A stretch of DNA of 64,000 bases from BJHL01 sp035299305. GTDB taxonomy: Bacteria; Planctomycetota; Phycisphaerae; Phycisphaerales; UBA1924. Numbering within the stretch: position 1 is the first letter of the stretch; every line of letters begins with the position of its first letter. Below, one piece after another: positions 42,719-50,802 of the stretch. Where the stretch lies: positions 14,221-78,220 of the forward strand of contig DATGWV010000237.1 in assembly GCA_035299305.1 (NCBI GenBank), in the 5' to 3' direction. The translations under genes and the position numbers were made by a program. The notes beneath the pieces were generated by a model. It had not been told where the DNA came from. It searched no databases and saw nothing but the letters and a program-made list of their open reading frames with translations.

Positions 42719-43900
42719 TTATGCCACAGATTCAGGTTTGGGGAAGCTCAGCAGCAGGTCGCGGTAATGGACGTATTGCTTGTGCCTCAGCTCGATCTCT
42801 CGCAGCAAACCTTCGCTGATGGAGTGGGTGAGGGTGTCGAGCTTGTCGAGGACAGCGGCGACTCGAGCCTGCTCTGTGAGGGGGGGGACGGGGATTTGAA
42901 CCTTGAGGATCCAATCTTTCTTCAGGTGAGTCTGATCAGACCCGTTATCGTAAGCAAGAAGTTGTTTGTTACGGTTCATCACATGATGGAGAAATCTAGG
43001 AGAATACTGCTCTCGATCTTTTACTCTTAACAGGCACACTCTTTGATTGGCAGCATAGCGGTTGTCATCTAAAACCAGAAAGGTTTTAGCCAGAGCTCGA
43101 CCCTTTGGGAGATCGCTCATAACCAGAGCAACATCATCTTTGTGCGCAGGGGTCAATACGTTAGATCGGTCGATCCATCGAGCGGACCTGCCTTCAGTTG
43201 AGATGAATTTTGCAGTCAATAGCGCAATGTTGCCATCCTTTGAAACAAACTTTTCGTGTGGTTTAGCGTTCTGAAAATGCACAATGTTCTCCAGCGTCTT
43301 CCATTCCACATCGCCATCTTCAAAACGGAGCAACTGATTGCGATAATGGTCGTATTGTCTTTTCCGATTGGTCAATTCGCTGGTCAACTTCGTAGTCAAC
43401 TCGGTGGTCAGCATGGTGAAGTCATCCAAAATCCGCACGATCTCTTTCTGGACTGGCAGAGGCGGGATCGGGATTTTCTTTTTGGAATAGTTGCTGATCC
43501 ACTGACGCTTGTGATCGGCGTCGATAAGATCACTTGGTAGCGTGTTTAGCCAGTAGTAAACGTATTTGAGAAGATATGAAGAGTCATCCGAAGACTTCAG
43601 CATCTTCATTGCCGATGATTTAACTTTAAAGTCGAAATCGACCCATTTGTTCGAGGTTGTGAAATCATCAAATATAATAACAGGACTTGTTGAAGCCTTG
43701 TAAATCCCCGTCGTCTCATTCGTGTAGCCCAGAATGAAAGTCTTTCCGGCGGTCAAAACTGGTAGATCGAAGTTGTCGTCATACGTTTGCGACTCCACCA
43801 AGTATTTGGTGGGTTGCTCATAGTCCACCACTTCTCCCAGTGGCTTCCACTCCACCTCGACGTTATCGAGCAGGCTTTGCATGTAACTTCGCCTACTCAT
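42719..43900 (-). CDS. hsdS: Type I restriction-modification specificity subunit
   Basis: 393 residues with two target recognition domains. Each ends in a conserved helix region (IPIPPLPVQKEIVRILDDF near 150, then IPVPPLTEQARVAAVLDKL near 340) followed by a long coiled coil, the usual HsdS layout. It reads a bipartite DNA sequence, which cannot be deduced from the protein. ATG 43900 overlaps the hsdM stop by four bases (ATGA). The GC content is low compared with the flanking chromosome. Confidence 0.93.
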   Translation of the reverse strand: MSRRSYMQSLLDNVEVEWKPLGEVVDYEQPTKYLVESQTYDDNFDLPVLTAGKTFILGYTNETTGIYKASTSPVIIFDDFTTSNKWVDFDFKVKSSAMKMLKSSDDSSYLLKYVYYWLNTLPSDLIDADHKRQWISNYSKKKIPIPPLPVQKEIVRILDDFTMLTTELTTKLTSELTNRKRQYDHYRNQLLRFEDGDVEWKTLENIVHFQNAKPHEKFVSKDGNIALLTAKFISTEGRSARWIDRSNVLTPAHKDDVALVMSDLPKGRALAKTFLVLDDNRYAANQRVCLLRVKDREQYSPRFLHHVMNRNKQLLAYDNGSDQTHLKKDWILKVQIPVPPLTEQARVAAVLDKLDTLTHSISEGLLREIELRHKQYVHYRDLLLSFPKPESVA

Positions 43901-45453
43901 GGGTCAACCTCCACTCCTTCAATTTCTGCGAGGATGGAATCGATGTCCGCTCGCAAACGGTTGATTCTAGCGACGGTGGTGGCCAGCTTGGCGTTCAGCT
44001 CGGCAATGTTCACGACTTCACGGTTATTCTCGGCTTCGACGTAGGTGCTGACGGAGAGGTTGTAGTCTTTCTCAGCGATGGTGGCGTGATCAACGGACGC
44101 GGCGAAGTGTTCCACATTTTCCTTGCCGTCGAAGACCGCGATGACTCGCTCGATGTTCTCATCGGTGAGCACGTTGTTGTTCGTCTCTTTTTTGAAGAGA
44201 GCGCTGGCGTCGATGAACTGCGTCCTAGTGTCGGGCTTATGCTTGGAGAGGACGAGGATGTTGACCGCGATGGTGGTGCCGAAGAAGAGATTTGGCGCGA
44301 GGGAGATGACGGTCTCTACGTAGTTGTTGTCCACCAAGTATTGGCGGATCTTCTGCTCGGCACCGCCGCGGTAGAAGATGCCGGGGAAGCAGACGATGGC
44401 GGCGCGGCCCTTGGCGGAGAGATAGCTGAGCGCGTGAAGGACGAAGGCGAAGTCCGCCTTCGACTTGGGGGCGAGCACCCCTGCGGGGGCAAAGCGGTCG
44501 TCGTTGATGAGGGTGGGATCGTCACTGCCTTTCCATTTCACGGAATAGGGCGGATTGGAGACGATGGCATCGAAGGGTTTCTCGCCGAGGAAATGAGGGT
44601 CGGTGAGGGTGTTGCCGAGCTGGATGTTGAACTTGTCGTAGTTGATGTTGTGCAGGAACATGTTCATCCGCGCCAGGTTGTAGGTGGTGTGGTTGATTTC
44701 CTGCCCGAAAAAGCCGTCCTCAATGATGTGCGCGTCGAAGTGCTTCTTGGCCTGGAGCAGCAGGGAGCCGGAACCGGCGGCGGGGTCATAGATTTTGTTG
44801 ACGCTAGTCTGCTTGTGCATGGCCAGTTGGGCGATCAGCCGGGAAACGTTCTGCGGTGTGAAGAACTCGCCACCGGACTTTCCCGCATTGGCGGCGTAGT
44901 TTGAAATGAGGAACTCGTAGGCGTCGCCGAAGAGGTCGATCTGGCTTCCCTCGAAGTTGCCGAAATCGAGACCACCAACGCCGGCGAGCACGGCGGCGAG
45001 GCGCAGGTTTTTGTCTTTGACGGTGTTGCCAAGGCGGTTGCTCGTGGTGTCGAAGTCCGCAAACAAGCCCTTTATGGCTTTTTCCGAAGGGTAACCGTTA
45101 GCAGAACTCTCGATGGCCGAGAAAATAGCAGCTAGGTCGGTGTTCAGGCTCTCGTTGGCGTTCGCCGTGGCTAGCACATTGGCAAAGAGCTGGCTGGGGT
45201 AGATGAAGTAACCCTTAGTCTTAATCGCATCGTCCTTGACCTCCGGCGTGACGACGCTGTCGGGTAGCTCCGCGTAGTGGATGTCGGGATCGCCAGCCTC
45301 GATGTAGGCGGCAAAGTTTTCGCTGATGAAGCGGTAGAACAGGGTGCCGAGGACGTACTGCTTGAAGTCCCAGCCGTCGACCGCGCCGCGAACATCGTTC
45401 GCAATCTGCCAGATTTGTCGCTGGAGTGCAGCGCGTTGTTGACTGCTTGTCAT
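43897..45453 (-). CDS. hsdM: Type I restriction-modification methyltransferase subunit
   Basis: 518 residues. SAM-binding motif I DPAAGSGS 223-230, catalytic motif IV NPPY 300-303 (N6-adenine type) and GGEFFTP 194-200. It methylates adenine in the HsdS target and is needed for both modification and cleavage. First gene of the operon. The upstream 770-base region has no clear gene but has a periodic repeat. Confidence 0.95.
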   Translation of the reverse strand: MTSSQQRAALQRQIWQIANDVRGAVDGWDFKQYVLGTLFYRFISENFAAYIEAGDPDIHYAELPDSVVTPEVKDDAIKTKGYFIYPSQLFANVLATANANESLNTDLAAIFSAIESSANGYPSEKAIKGLFADFDTTSNRLGNTVKDKNLRLAAVLAGVGGLDFGNFEGSQIDLFGDAYEFLISNYAANAGKSGGEFFTPQNVSRLIAQLAMHKQTSVNKIYDPAAGSGSLLLQAKKHFDAHIIEDGFFGQEINHTTYNLARMNMFLHNINYDKFNIQLGNTLTDPHFLGEKPFDAIVSNPPYSVKWKGSDDPTLINDDRFAPAGVLAPKSKADFAFVLHALSYLSAKGRAAIVCFPGIFYRGGAEQKIRQYLVDNNYVETVISLAPNLFFGTTIAVNILVLSKHKPDTRTQFIDASALFKKETNNNVLTDENIERVIAVFDGKENVEHFAASVDHATIAEKDYNLSVSTYVEAENNREVVNIAELNAKLATTVARINRLRADIDSILAEIEGVEVDP

Positions 45454-46225
45454 TGTCTAATTCTCAAAAAAGTTAGTAGCGGGCCGCTTTCCATGAGCGA
45501 CGTTAGGCTTCGATGGGTTTGACTCGCCATGGCGTAGGGCTTTGGCGACGACGAAATCTCCATGGAGATCTGGGTGCAGGTCGCTGGTAAAACTGTTGGC
45601 GGGCTTCTTGCCGATGTTGAAGCGATGCCGCGGCACTCACGGGAGCAGGAGATTGCAACGGTTGGTGTGTGGACGGTCATCGGTGGGCACAAAATAACCC
45701 CCGAGAACCCCGCTATAACCTGTGATAACCCCGCAATAATACCACAATAACTATGCGATTTGCCCGCGATTACCCCCCCAAGTGCTTCGATGTCTCTGGC
45801 AGAATTGCAACAAAAGCGGCAAAGGATGGGTTCTGTTAGGATATGAGGTGCAAAATTAGTGAAAAAATGGACAAGGCGGTAGTGTGCGCCGCACCGAATT
45901 GCGGCCTGACTTTCTCCGGGTAGCGGAGATGTTGATTCGCCGACCGCACAGCCGAAAGTCTGAGCTTCACCGCTTCACCTCGATGCTTAGCACGGCATAA
46001 TGCCAGAATCAACCGTGGGGGGTGGGGGTGAAATCCCTACAAGCGTGAGGCCGGGACGGATTTGTGACCCGTTCCGCGAACCGCCGCAATAAGTGCCCCC
46101 CCTTTGCTCGCAACAATGTGTCGGGTCGTGCTTGATGTTGCAACGTCACGCACACACGGACCAGCGGCGGCGGCGGTACACCGTCCCTGTCGCCCCGCTG
46201 TCCGGCCCGCACGGGACGGCAGAGC
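45454..46225. other. Divergent intergenic region of 772 bases
   Basis: No convincing gene. The open frames here have poor composition. The region separates hsdM (minus) from the 506-residue protein gene (plus) and must hold both promoters. It contains the repeat at 45692-45760 and an AT-rich stretch around 45830-45880. Confidence 0.6.
45692..45760. repeat. Iteron-like repeats, about 11-bp period
   Basis: Six successive degenerate units beginning ATAACCCC, AGAACCCC, ATAACC, ATAACCCC, ATAATACC and ATAAC, spaced 10 to 11 bases apart. The spacing near one helical turn puts them on one face of DNA. No other copy is seen in the window. Confidence 0.6.
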
Positions 46226-47746
46226 ATGGATGCGACCAATTCGATTCGGGTGTTTCTCGACGCGCTGACTGATTTTTGTCAAAGTGCCGGTTGGATGCTC
46301 GATCGGCAGCGGCGACTGAGCACGCTGGTGCATCCGTCGATCTTGCCTGAGAGCGCGGACACGCTGGCGGAGCGGCGTGCGATCGTGGTTGATCTAGACG
46401 AAGCACGGGCGGAGCTTCGCCATGACAAAGCCGTTGTACTCGAAAGGGCTGTTGTGCCTCCCATTCCGATGAATCGCATTCCCGCGTTGGAGTGGCTACA
46501 CCTTGTACGGCTGGACGTGGAAAGTCTTTCCGAAGACTTAGTCATGCCGCGATTTACACCACAGACCGATGAGGCTTGTTGCGAAATTCTGGAGAGATTG
46601 AAAGGTCGCATGAAAGAGCTTCGGGCGCTACCCGATGTGCCGAGCAAGGTTGTGAGCGTGCAGTCAGGCACGCAAGAACTCTCCGAACATTCCCGGCTCG
46701 TCGCCTTTCAACGACGAGTGCGTGATCTTGCGACGAAGCAGCCGTTCATCAAGCAACGGTTGCAGCAAGCGTTTGATGAAATGGTCGTGCTTCGCAATGA
46801 GTACGACGCGAAGTGCGCGCGGTATCAGCAGCGCAAGTACCAACTTGCGCGAGAAGCGGTGAAGGCTGAGCCGCGAAAGAACCACGATGCAGGATTTAAG
46901 AGGGGTTGGGATCGAGTCGAGGTACAGGGGCTGTGTCCGGTCAAATTGTTCAATCAAACAAAGGGACTCGCGTTTGATGAGCACCATCGAAGGCAAGGAC
47001 TCGCGTTCGACAAACTTCCATCGCGAGAGAAAGAGTCTGTAAACCGCTGCGCGATCGCGGCGTTGGAATGGCAATTGGAGTACGACGCTGCATCACCGGA
47101 GAAGCAAGAGCGGCTGTACGCGGAACGATTGCAGAAGTATCGGGCAGGATCGCATGTCTTCGCCGAGTACTTCGTTTGGATTGCACCACCGACGGACGTG
47201 GAGCGGCCCGACGATCCGATTGAACTCGCGAATGATGGACTGCTGCGATTCTCGGTACCTGAGCGAGAATCGATCGCGCTTTACTGGCTAGGTGCCATCG
47301 CTGACGATGGCTGGGCATTTCCGCTCATTGACCGACCTCCCGCCGACTCTGGAAACAGATTGATTGCTTGGGAGCAGCGGGTATGGGTTCATGCAAATCG
47401 CGGTGCAAGTCGATTCTTGGTAGATGACGCGCACCTGAGTGCGGATGACGCGGAAGCTTTCATGTTGCAGTTGGAGAAGATTGCGGCAGCGGAGTCACTT
47501 GGTAACCCTATCAAGGGCAGTGCGATGACCGACGAGCGGTTGACCGCGGAGCAAGCGTGCAAGCAATACGTGGTCGAAGCAAACACGCTTCGACTTAGGT
47601 CGGAACGCGAGGTGTGGGACGTTTCGCGAACGCCGGGCGGCATGCGGAAGTACCGACGTGAGGACTTAGATCGTGCGGGCTACAAGCCGAGGTCCACGGT
47701 ACAGCCAAGAAAAGTGGTCAGAAAGTCAAAAAATGACCGCGAATAA
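46226..47746 (+). CDS. Unrecognised 506-residue island protein with HTH-like tail
   Basis: 506 residues from ATG 46226. The first 150 residues have a helical N-terminus (FLDALTDFCQSAGWMLD), then a mixed region; residues about 165-225 form a strongly charged predicted coiled coil. The last 80 residues contain LTAEQACKQYVVEANTLRLRSEREVW with the pattern of a MerR-like or phage HTH. No catalytic motif is seen. It stands alone on the plus strand between the RM operon and the replication operon. It could be a regulator or defence-related protein, but nothing in the sequence proves either. Confidence 0.5.
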   Translation: MDATNSIRVFLDALTDFCQSAGWMLDRQRRLSTLVHPSILPESADTLAERRAIVVDLDEARAELRHDKAVVLERAVVPPIPMNRIPALEWLHLVRLDVESLSEDLVMPRFTPQTDEACCEILERLKGRMKELRALPDVPSKVVSVQSGTQELSEHSRLVAFQRRVRDLATKQPFIKQRLQQAFDEMVVLRNEYDAKCARYQQRKYQLAREAVKAEPRKNHDAGFKRGWDRVEVQGLCPVKLFNQTKGLAFDEHHRRQGLAFDKLPSREKESVNRCAIAALEWQLEYDAASPEKQERLYAERLQKYRAGSHVFAEYFVWIAPPTDVERPDDPIELANDGLLRFSVPERESIALYWLGAIADDGWAFPLIDRPPADSGNRLIAWEQRVWVHANRGASRFLVDDAHLSADDAEAFMLQLEKIAAAESLGNPIKGSAMTDERLTAEQACKQYVVEANTLRLRSEREVWDVSRTPGGMRKYRREDLDRAGYKPRSTVQPRKVVRKSKNDRE

Positions 47747-47882
47747 GGGCGCAAAAGGGCGCAAAAGCACGTAAGTTTGTCGCAGGCTGTGAGTAACGCT
47801 AGGACAGCAGCCTTCCAGCAGCGTTTTGTCTGCCGTCGCATCATCGCACATCCCCGTGCGAGTGCGGCGCGGAGAAAACGCA

Positions 47883-48107
47883 ATGCACGGTGAAAATGGC
47901 AAAGATCGCAAACCCGCCCCTGAACCTCTGCTCGTGAGCGAAAGGGCGGCGGGCGTGGCGTTAGGGGTGTCGGCGCGGTCGGTGTTCAACCTACTCGCGC
48001 GCGGTGACTTGACCGCTGTGAGGATCGGCAAACGCAAGCTCGTGACCGTCGCCAGTATCCGCGCATTCATCGAACGTGCGGGCACGCCGGAAGGCGGTGC
48101 GGCGTGA
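47883..48107 (+). CDS. Excisionase-like helix-turn-helix protein 1
   Basis: 74 residues from ATG 47883. It contains LLVSERAAGVALGVSARSVFNLLARGDLTAVRIGKRKLVTVASIRAFIER, the HTH_17/MerR-like form used by Xis and AlpA proteins. GGAG lies upstream at a fair distance. It overlaps the next gene by four bases (GTGA). Confidence 0.75.
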   Translation: MHGENGKDRKPAPEPLLVSERAAGVALGVSARSVFNLLARGDLTAVRIGKRKLVTVASIRAFIERAGTPEGGAA

Positions 48108-48325
48108 GCAATACGACACACAACAACCAATCGGCTCCCGTGCTAGCTGTGCGTCCGCGTGAAGCGGCCCGCATTCTTGGTATCGGCGTGCGGATGCTCT
48201 GGTCAAACACAAGCCCGCGCGGCGAGATTCCGTCGGTTCGCATCGGGCGGGCGGTGCTCTATCGCCCGAGCGACTTGGACGCATGGCTCGCAGCGCAGGC
48301 GGGCAAGGCGGTGCGTCATGGATAA
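48104..48325 (+). CDS. Excisionase-like helix-turn-helix protein 2
   Basis: 73 residues with a GTG start. LAVRPREAARILGIGVRMLWSNTSPRGEIPSVRIGRAVLYRPSDLDAWLA is again an HTH_17 fold with the wing sequence typical of Xis. Two such genes in tandem suggest one is the directionality factor and the other a regulator. It overlaps both neighbours. Confidence 0.75.
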   Translation: MSNTTHNNQSAPVLAVRPREAARILGIGVRMLWSNTSPRGEIPSVRIGRAVLYRPSDLDAWLAAQAGKAVRHG

Positions 48326-48794
48326 AACGACGCTTTTCGACGAACTTCCAGATTCGGAACACAACTCCAAAAACGAAGACGCCCGGGCTGGAACCCCGAG
48401 CGGCTTCAAGGAAAACAGTGAGATGAACTCTATCAACCATCTGCCTCTCATGCCAGCGGTGCGGCGCAACGCACCCGATACTTCACGCCAAGCGGCCCGA
48501 CGGACGCAAGGTTTCTTCAACCCGCAACGCGCCAAGGTGCTCGCGTTCGTCGCGGCACAAGGCGAGCACGGCGCGACGGACCCCGAGATTGCGGCGGGTG
48601 CTCGTGTCGTGATCCAAAGCGTGAACCCTCGGCGCGGCGAACTCGCAAAACTGAGGTACATCGCGCTTCGCGGTGACACGCGACCAAGCCCCAGCGGATG
48701 CGCGGCCCGTGTGTGGATCGCGACCGACGCGGGGCGGGCTGCGCTTGCCGAGCACGCCAACGGTGATGCGGCGAAGGGGGTGGCCGATGAATGA
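48318..48794 (+). CDS. Winged-helix-like island protein
   Basis: 158 residues from ATG 48318, inside the end of the previous gene. The N-terminal 60 residues are disordered-looking. Residues about 75-140 (KVLAFVAAQGEHGATDPEIAAGARVVIQSVNPRRGELAKLRYIALRGD) have the pattern of a winged helix common in phage-like elements. It overlaps the next gene by eight bases. Probably a DNA-binding accessory to replication. Confidence 0.6.
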   Translation: MDKTTLFDELPDSEHNSKNEDARAGTPSGFKENSEMNSINHLPLMPAVRRNAPDTSRQAARRTQGFFNPQRAKVLAFVAAQGEHGATDPEIAAGARVVIQSVNPRRGELAKLRYIALRGDTRPSPSGCAARVWIATDAGRAALAEHANGDAAKGVADE

Positions 48795-50430
48795 ACCCCA
48801 CGAACTGCACGCGCCCGAAGGTGTGCCCGACGCCTACTGGACGAAACTCGCGCGGCGTGATGGTTCACGCTGGGCAATCGACGAACGCAATGCGGCGGGC
48901 GAAGTGATCGGCACGGCATATCGCAACGCTGATGGATCGAAGGACACCAAGCCGGGCAGCAAGCGCGGGCTGATACTCGCGTGGCCGCTGGCGAACTACG
49001 CGGGAACGTCGGCGGATGATCCTGTCTTCGTGTGCGAAGGTGCAAGCGACACGGCGGCGGTGATGAGTCTGGGGCTGCACGCGGTCGGTGTGCCGATGGC
49101 CGGGCATTGTGCGCCCATGTTGGCCGAGTTACTGGCCGGACGGTATTCGGTGCTCGTGGCCGATGCTGACAACGCCGGTCGCAAGGGCGCGGCGAAGATT
49201 GCGGCGGCGATGCACGAAGCTACGGCAAGTGTGCGCATCATCGAACCCCCCGAAGGCGCGAAGGACGCACGGGCGGCGGTGATCGCGGGCGCGGATCAGG
49301 CGAACTTCATCGCACTGGCGAAGGCGGCGGCCCTCTGGAAACCGACGCACGCGACCGGGAATGCAACGCCCACCGGCGCGGGCGGCAATGTGCCCGTCAT
49401 CGTGTGCATGGCCGATGTGCAGCCGGTGCCCGTGTCCTGGCTCTGGCCCGGGCGTATCGCACGCGGACGAATCACGGTGTTATGTGGGCGGCCCGGCGAA
49501 GGTAAGAGCTTCGCGACGATGGACTGGGCTGCTCGCGTCACAACCGGGCGAGCATGGCCGGATGGCGCGCCTTGTGAGGCAGGATCGGTGCTGCTCGTGG
49601 CGGGCGAAGACGATCCGGCTGACACGATTCGCCCAAGGCTGGACGCACACGGCGGCGATGCAAACCGAGTGCGGATGCTTTGCGGGGTGTCGCGAGTGGG
49701 CAAAGGCGGGCAGCGCGTCGAAGCGGCATTCACGCTGGCGGATATGCCGGAACTCGAAGCGACGCTGGCGACGATGCCCGATTGCAAGCTGCTGATTATC
49801 GATCCGATTGGCAGCTTCATGGGTGGCAAAGTGGACGCTCACCGGGACAACGAAGTGCGCGCCGTTCTCGCGCCGCTGGCGGCACTAGCGCAGCGCACTG
49901 GCGTGGCGGTGCTGCTCGTGGCACACCAACGCAAGGGCGCGGCAACGCATGCCGATGATCTGGTGATGGGATCGCGAGCGTTCACGGGTATCGCACGATC
50001 CGTGATTCACCTGCTGGCCGATCCCGACGACGACAAGCGGCGGCTGCTGCTCGCGGGCAAGAACAATCTGGCGGAACCCGCGCCCGGGCTGGCGTTCACG
50101 TTCACGGGCACGCCCGCACGCATCGAATGGGAACGCGACCCGGTGAAGACGACGGCGGCGGATGTGCTGGTAGCGCAAGCGACCAGTGGCGAGCGGCGCA
50201 GCAAACGCCGGGATGCAGCCGAGTGGATCGCCGAGTATCTCGCGGCTGGCCCCCGACCGGCTGCGGATGTGGAGCGTGATGCACTCGCGGCGGGCATCGC
50301 AAAGTCAACACTGAACCGGGCGAAGACGGACGCGGGCGTGGAACCGATCAAATCTGGATTCGACGGTGGTTGGATGTGGCAGCTTCCCCAAGGATGCCAA
50401 GCCGGGCGCGAAGATAGCCAAAGCGGGTAG
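48787..50430 (+). CDS. Toprim plus RecA-like ATPase replication protein
   Basis: 547 residues from ATG 48787. An N-terminal Toprim-like region (about 80-165) has FVCEGASDTAAVMS and VLVADADNAGRKGA, supplying the Glu and the D-x-D. A RepA/RecA-like ATPase follows with Walker A GRPGEGKS at about 240-247 and Walker B CKLLIIDPIG near 338, and the switch VLLVAHQRKG. This is the arrangement of replicative helicase-primase proteins of integrative elements. The C-terminal 80 residues look like an HTH (AAEWIAEYLAAGPRPAADVERDA). It suggests the island can replicate when excised. Confidence 0.75.
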   Translation: MNEPHELHAPEGVPDAYWTKLARRDGSRWAIDERNAAGEVIGTAYRNADGSKDTKPGSKRGLILAWPLANYAGTSADDPVFVCEGASDTAAVMSLGLHAVGVPMAGHCAPMLAELLAGRYSVLVADADNAGRKGAAKIAAAMHEATASVRIIEPPEGAKDARAAVIAGADQANFIALAKAAALWKPTHATGNATPTGAGGNVPVIVCMADVQPVPVSWLWPGRIARGRITVLCGRPGEGKSFATMDWAARVTTGRAWPDGAPCEAGSVLLVAGEDDPADTIRPRLDAHGGDANRVRMLCGVSRVGKGGQRVEAAFTLADMPELEATLATMPDCKLLIIDPIGSFMGGKVDAHRDNEVRAVLAPLAALAQRTGVAVLLVAHQRKGAATHADDLVMGSRAFTGIARSVIHLLADPDDDKRRLLLAGKNNLAEPAPGLAFTFTGTPARIEWERDPVKTTAADVLVAQATSGERRSKRRDAAEWIAEYLAAGPRPAADVERDALAAGIAKSTLNRAKTDAGVEPIKSGFDGGWMWQLPQGCQAGREDSQSG

Positions 50431-50475
50431 TTGGATGCCTTCGCCGACAACCCCACGAATACAGCGGAATCGCCC

Positions 50476-50509
50476 GAAGGTTGCCAACGCACACACGTTG
50501 GCAATCTTC
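50476..50509. repeat. Diverged hairpin repeat, copy 8
   Basis: GAAGGTTGCCAACG 50476-50489 and CGTTGGCAATCTTC 50496-50509 (one G-T pair). The stem is related to the seven chromosomal copies but the loop CACACA is different. It lies after the replication gene, where it could also act on the transcript end. Confidence 0.6.
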
Positions 50510-50544
50510 GCGGCGCGAAAACTCACGAGAACGATCAAACTAGA

Positions 50545-50574
50545 GTTGCACTAACGCAACGTGTGTGGTAGGAT
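50545..50574 (+). promoter_or_regulatory. Sigma-70-type promoter with overlapping inverted repeat
   Basis: TTGCAC at 50546-50551 and TAGGAT at 50569-50574, spacing exactly 17. An inverted repeat GTTGC 50545-50549 and GCAAC 50556-50560 overlaps the -35 box. The start codon of the repressor is at 50581, only seven bases after the -10, which points to a leaderless or nearly leaderless message. Confidence 0.6.
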
Positions 50575-50580
50575 CACGCC

Positions 50581-50802
50581 ATGAAGACGGTTTCGATGCA
50601 GCTTCGCGAAGCAATCGAGCGGAGCGGAAAAAGCCGGTACGAGATTGCCCGACAGACGGGCGTGAATGCGTCGGTACTCAGCCGATTCGTCGCCAGCGGG
50701 CGCGGACTTCGTTCGCACAACGTCGATGCGTTGTGTGCGTACCTGGGCCTGACGCTGGTGAAGGTGAAGACGACGGGCAAGGCCCGCAAAGGGGGTGCAT
50801 GA
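50581..50802 (+). CDS. XRE-family repressor-like protein
   Basis: 73 residues. HTH with LREAIERSGKSRYEIARQTGVNASVLSRFVASGRGLRSHNVDALCAYLGL, typical XRE. It lies directly before the integrase and its stop overlaps the integrase ATG (ATGA). It probably controls its own promoter and the integrase; an inverted repeat overlaps the -35 box. Confidence 0.8.
   Translation: MKTVSMQLREAIERSGKSRYEIARQTGVNASVLSRFVASGRGLRSHNVDALCAYLGLTLVKVKTTGKARKGGA

Noticed and set aside
46009..46333. Small minus-strand open frames between hsdM and the 506-residue gene
   Set aside because: They have arginine/proline-rich shadow composition, no ribosome site and overlap the start of the plus-strand gene.
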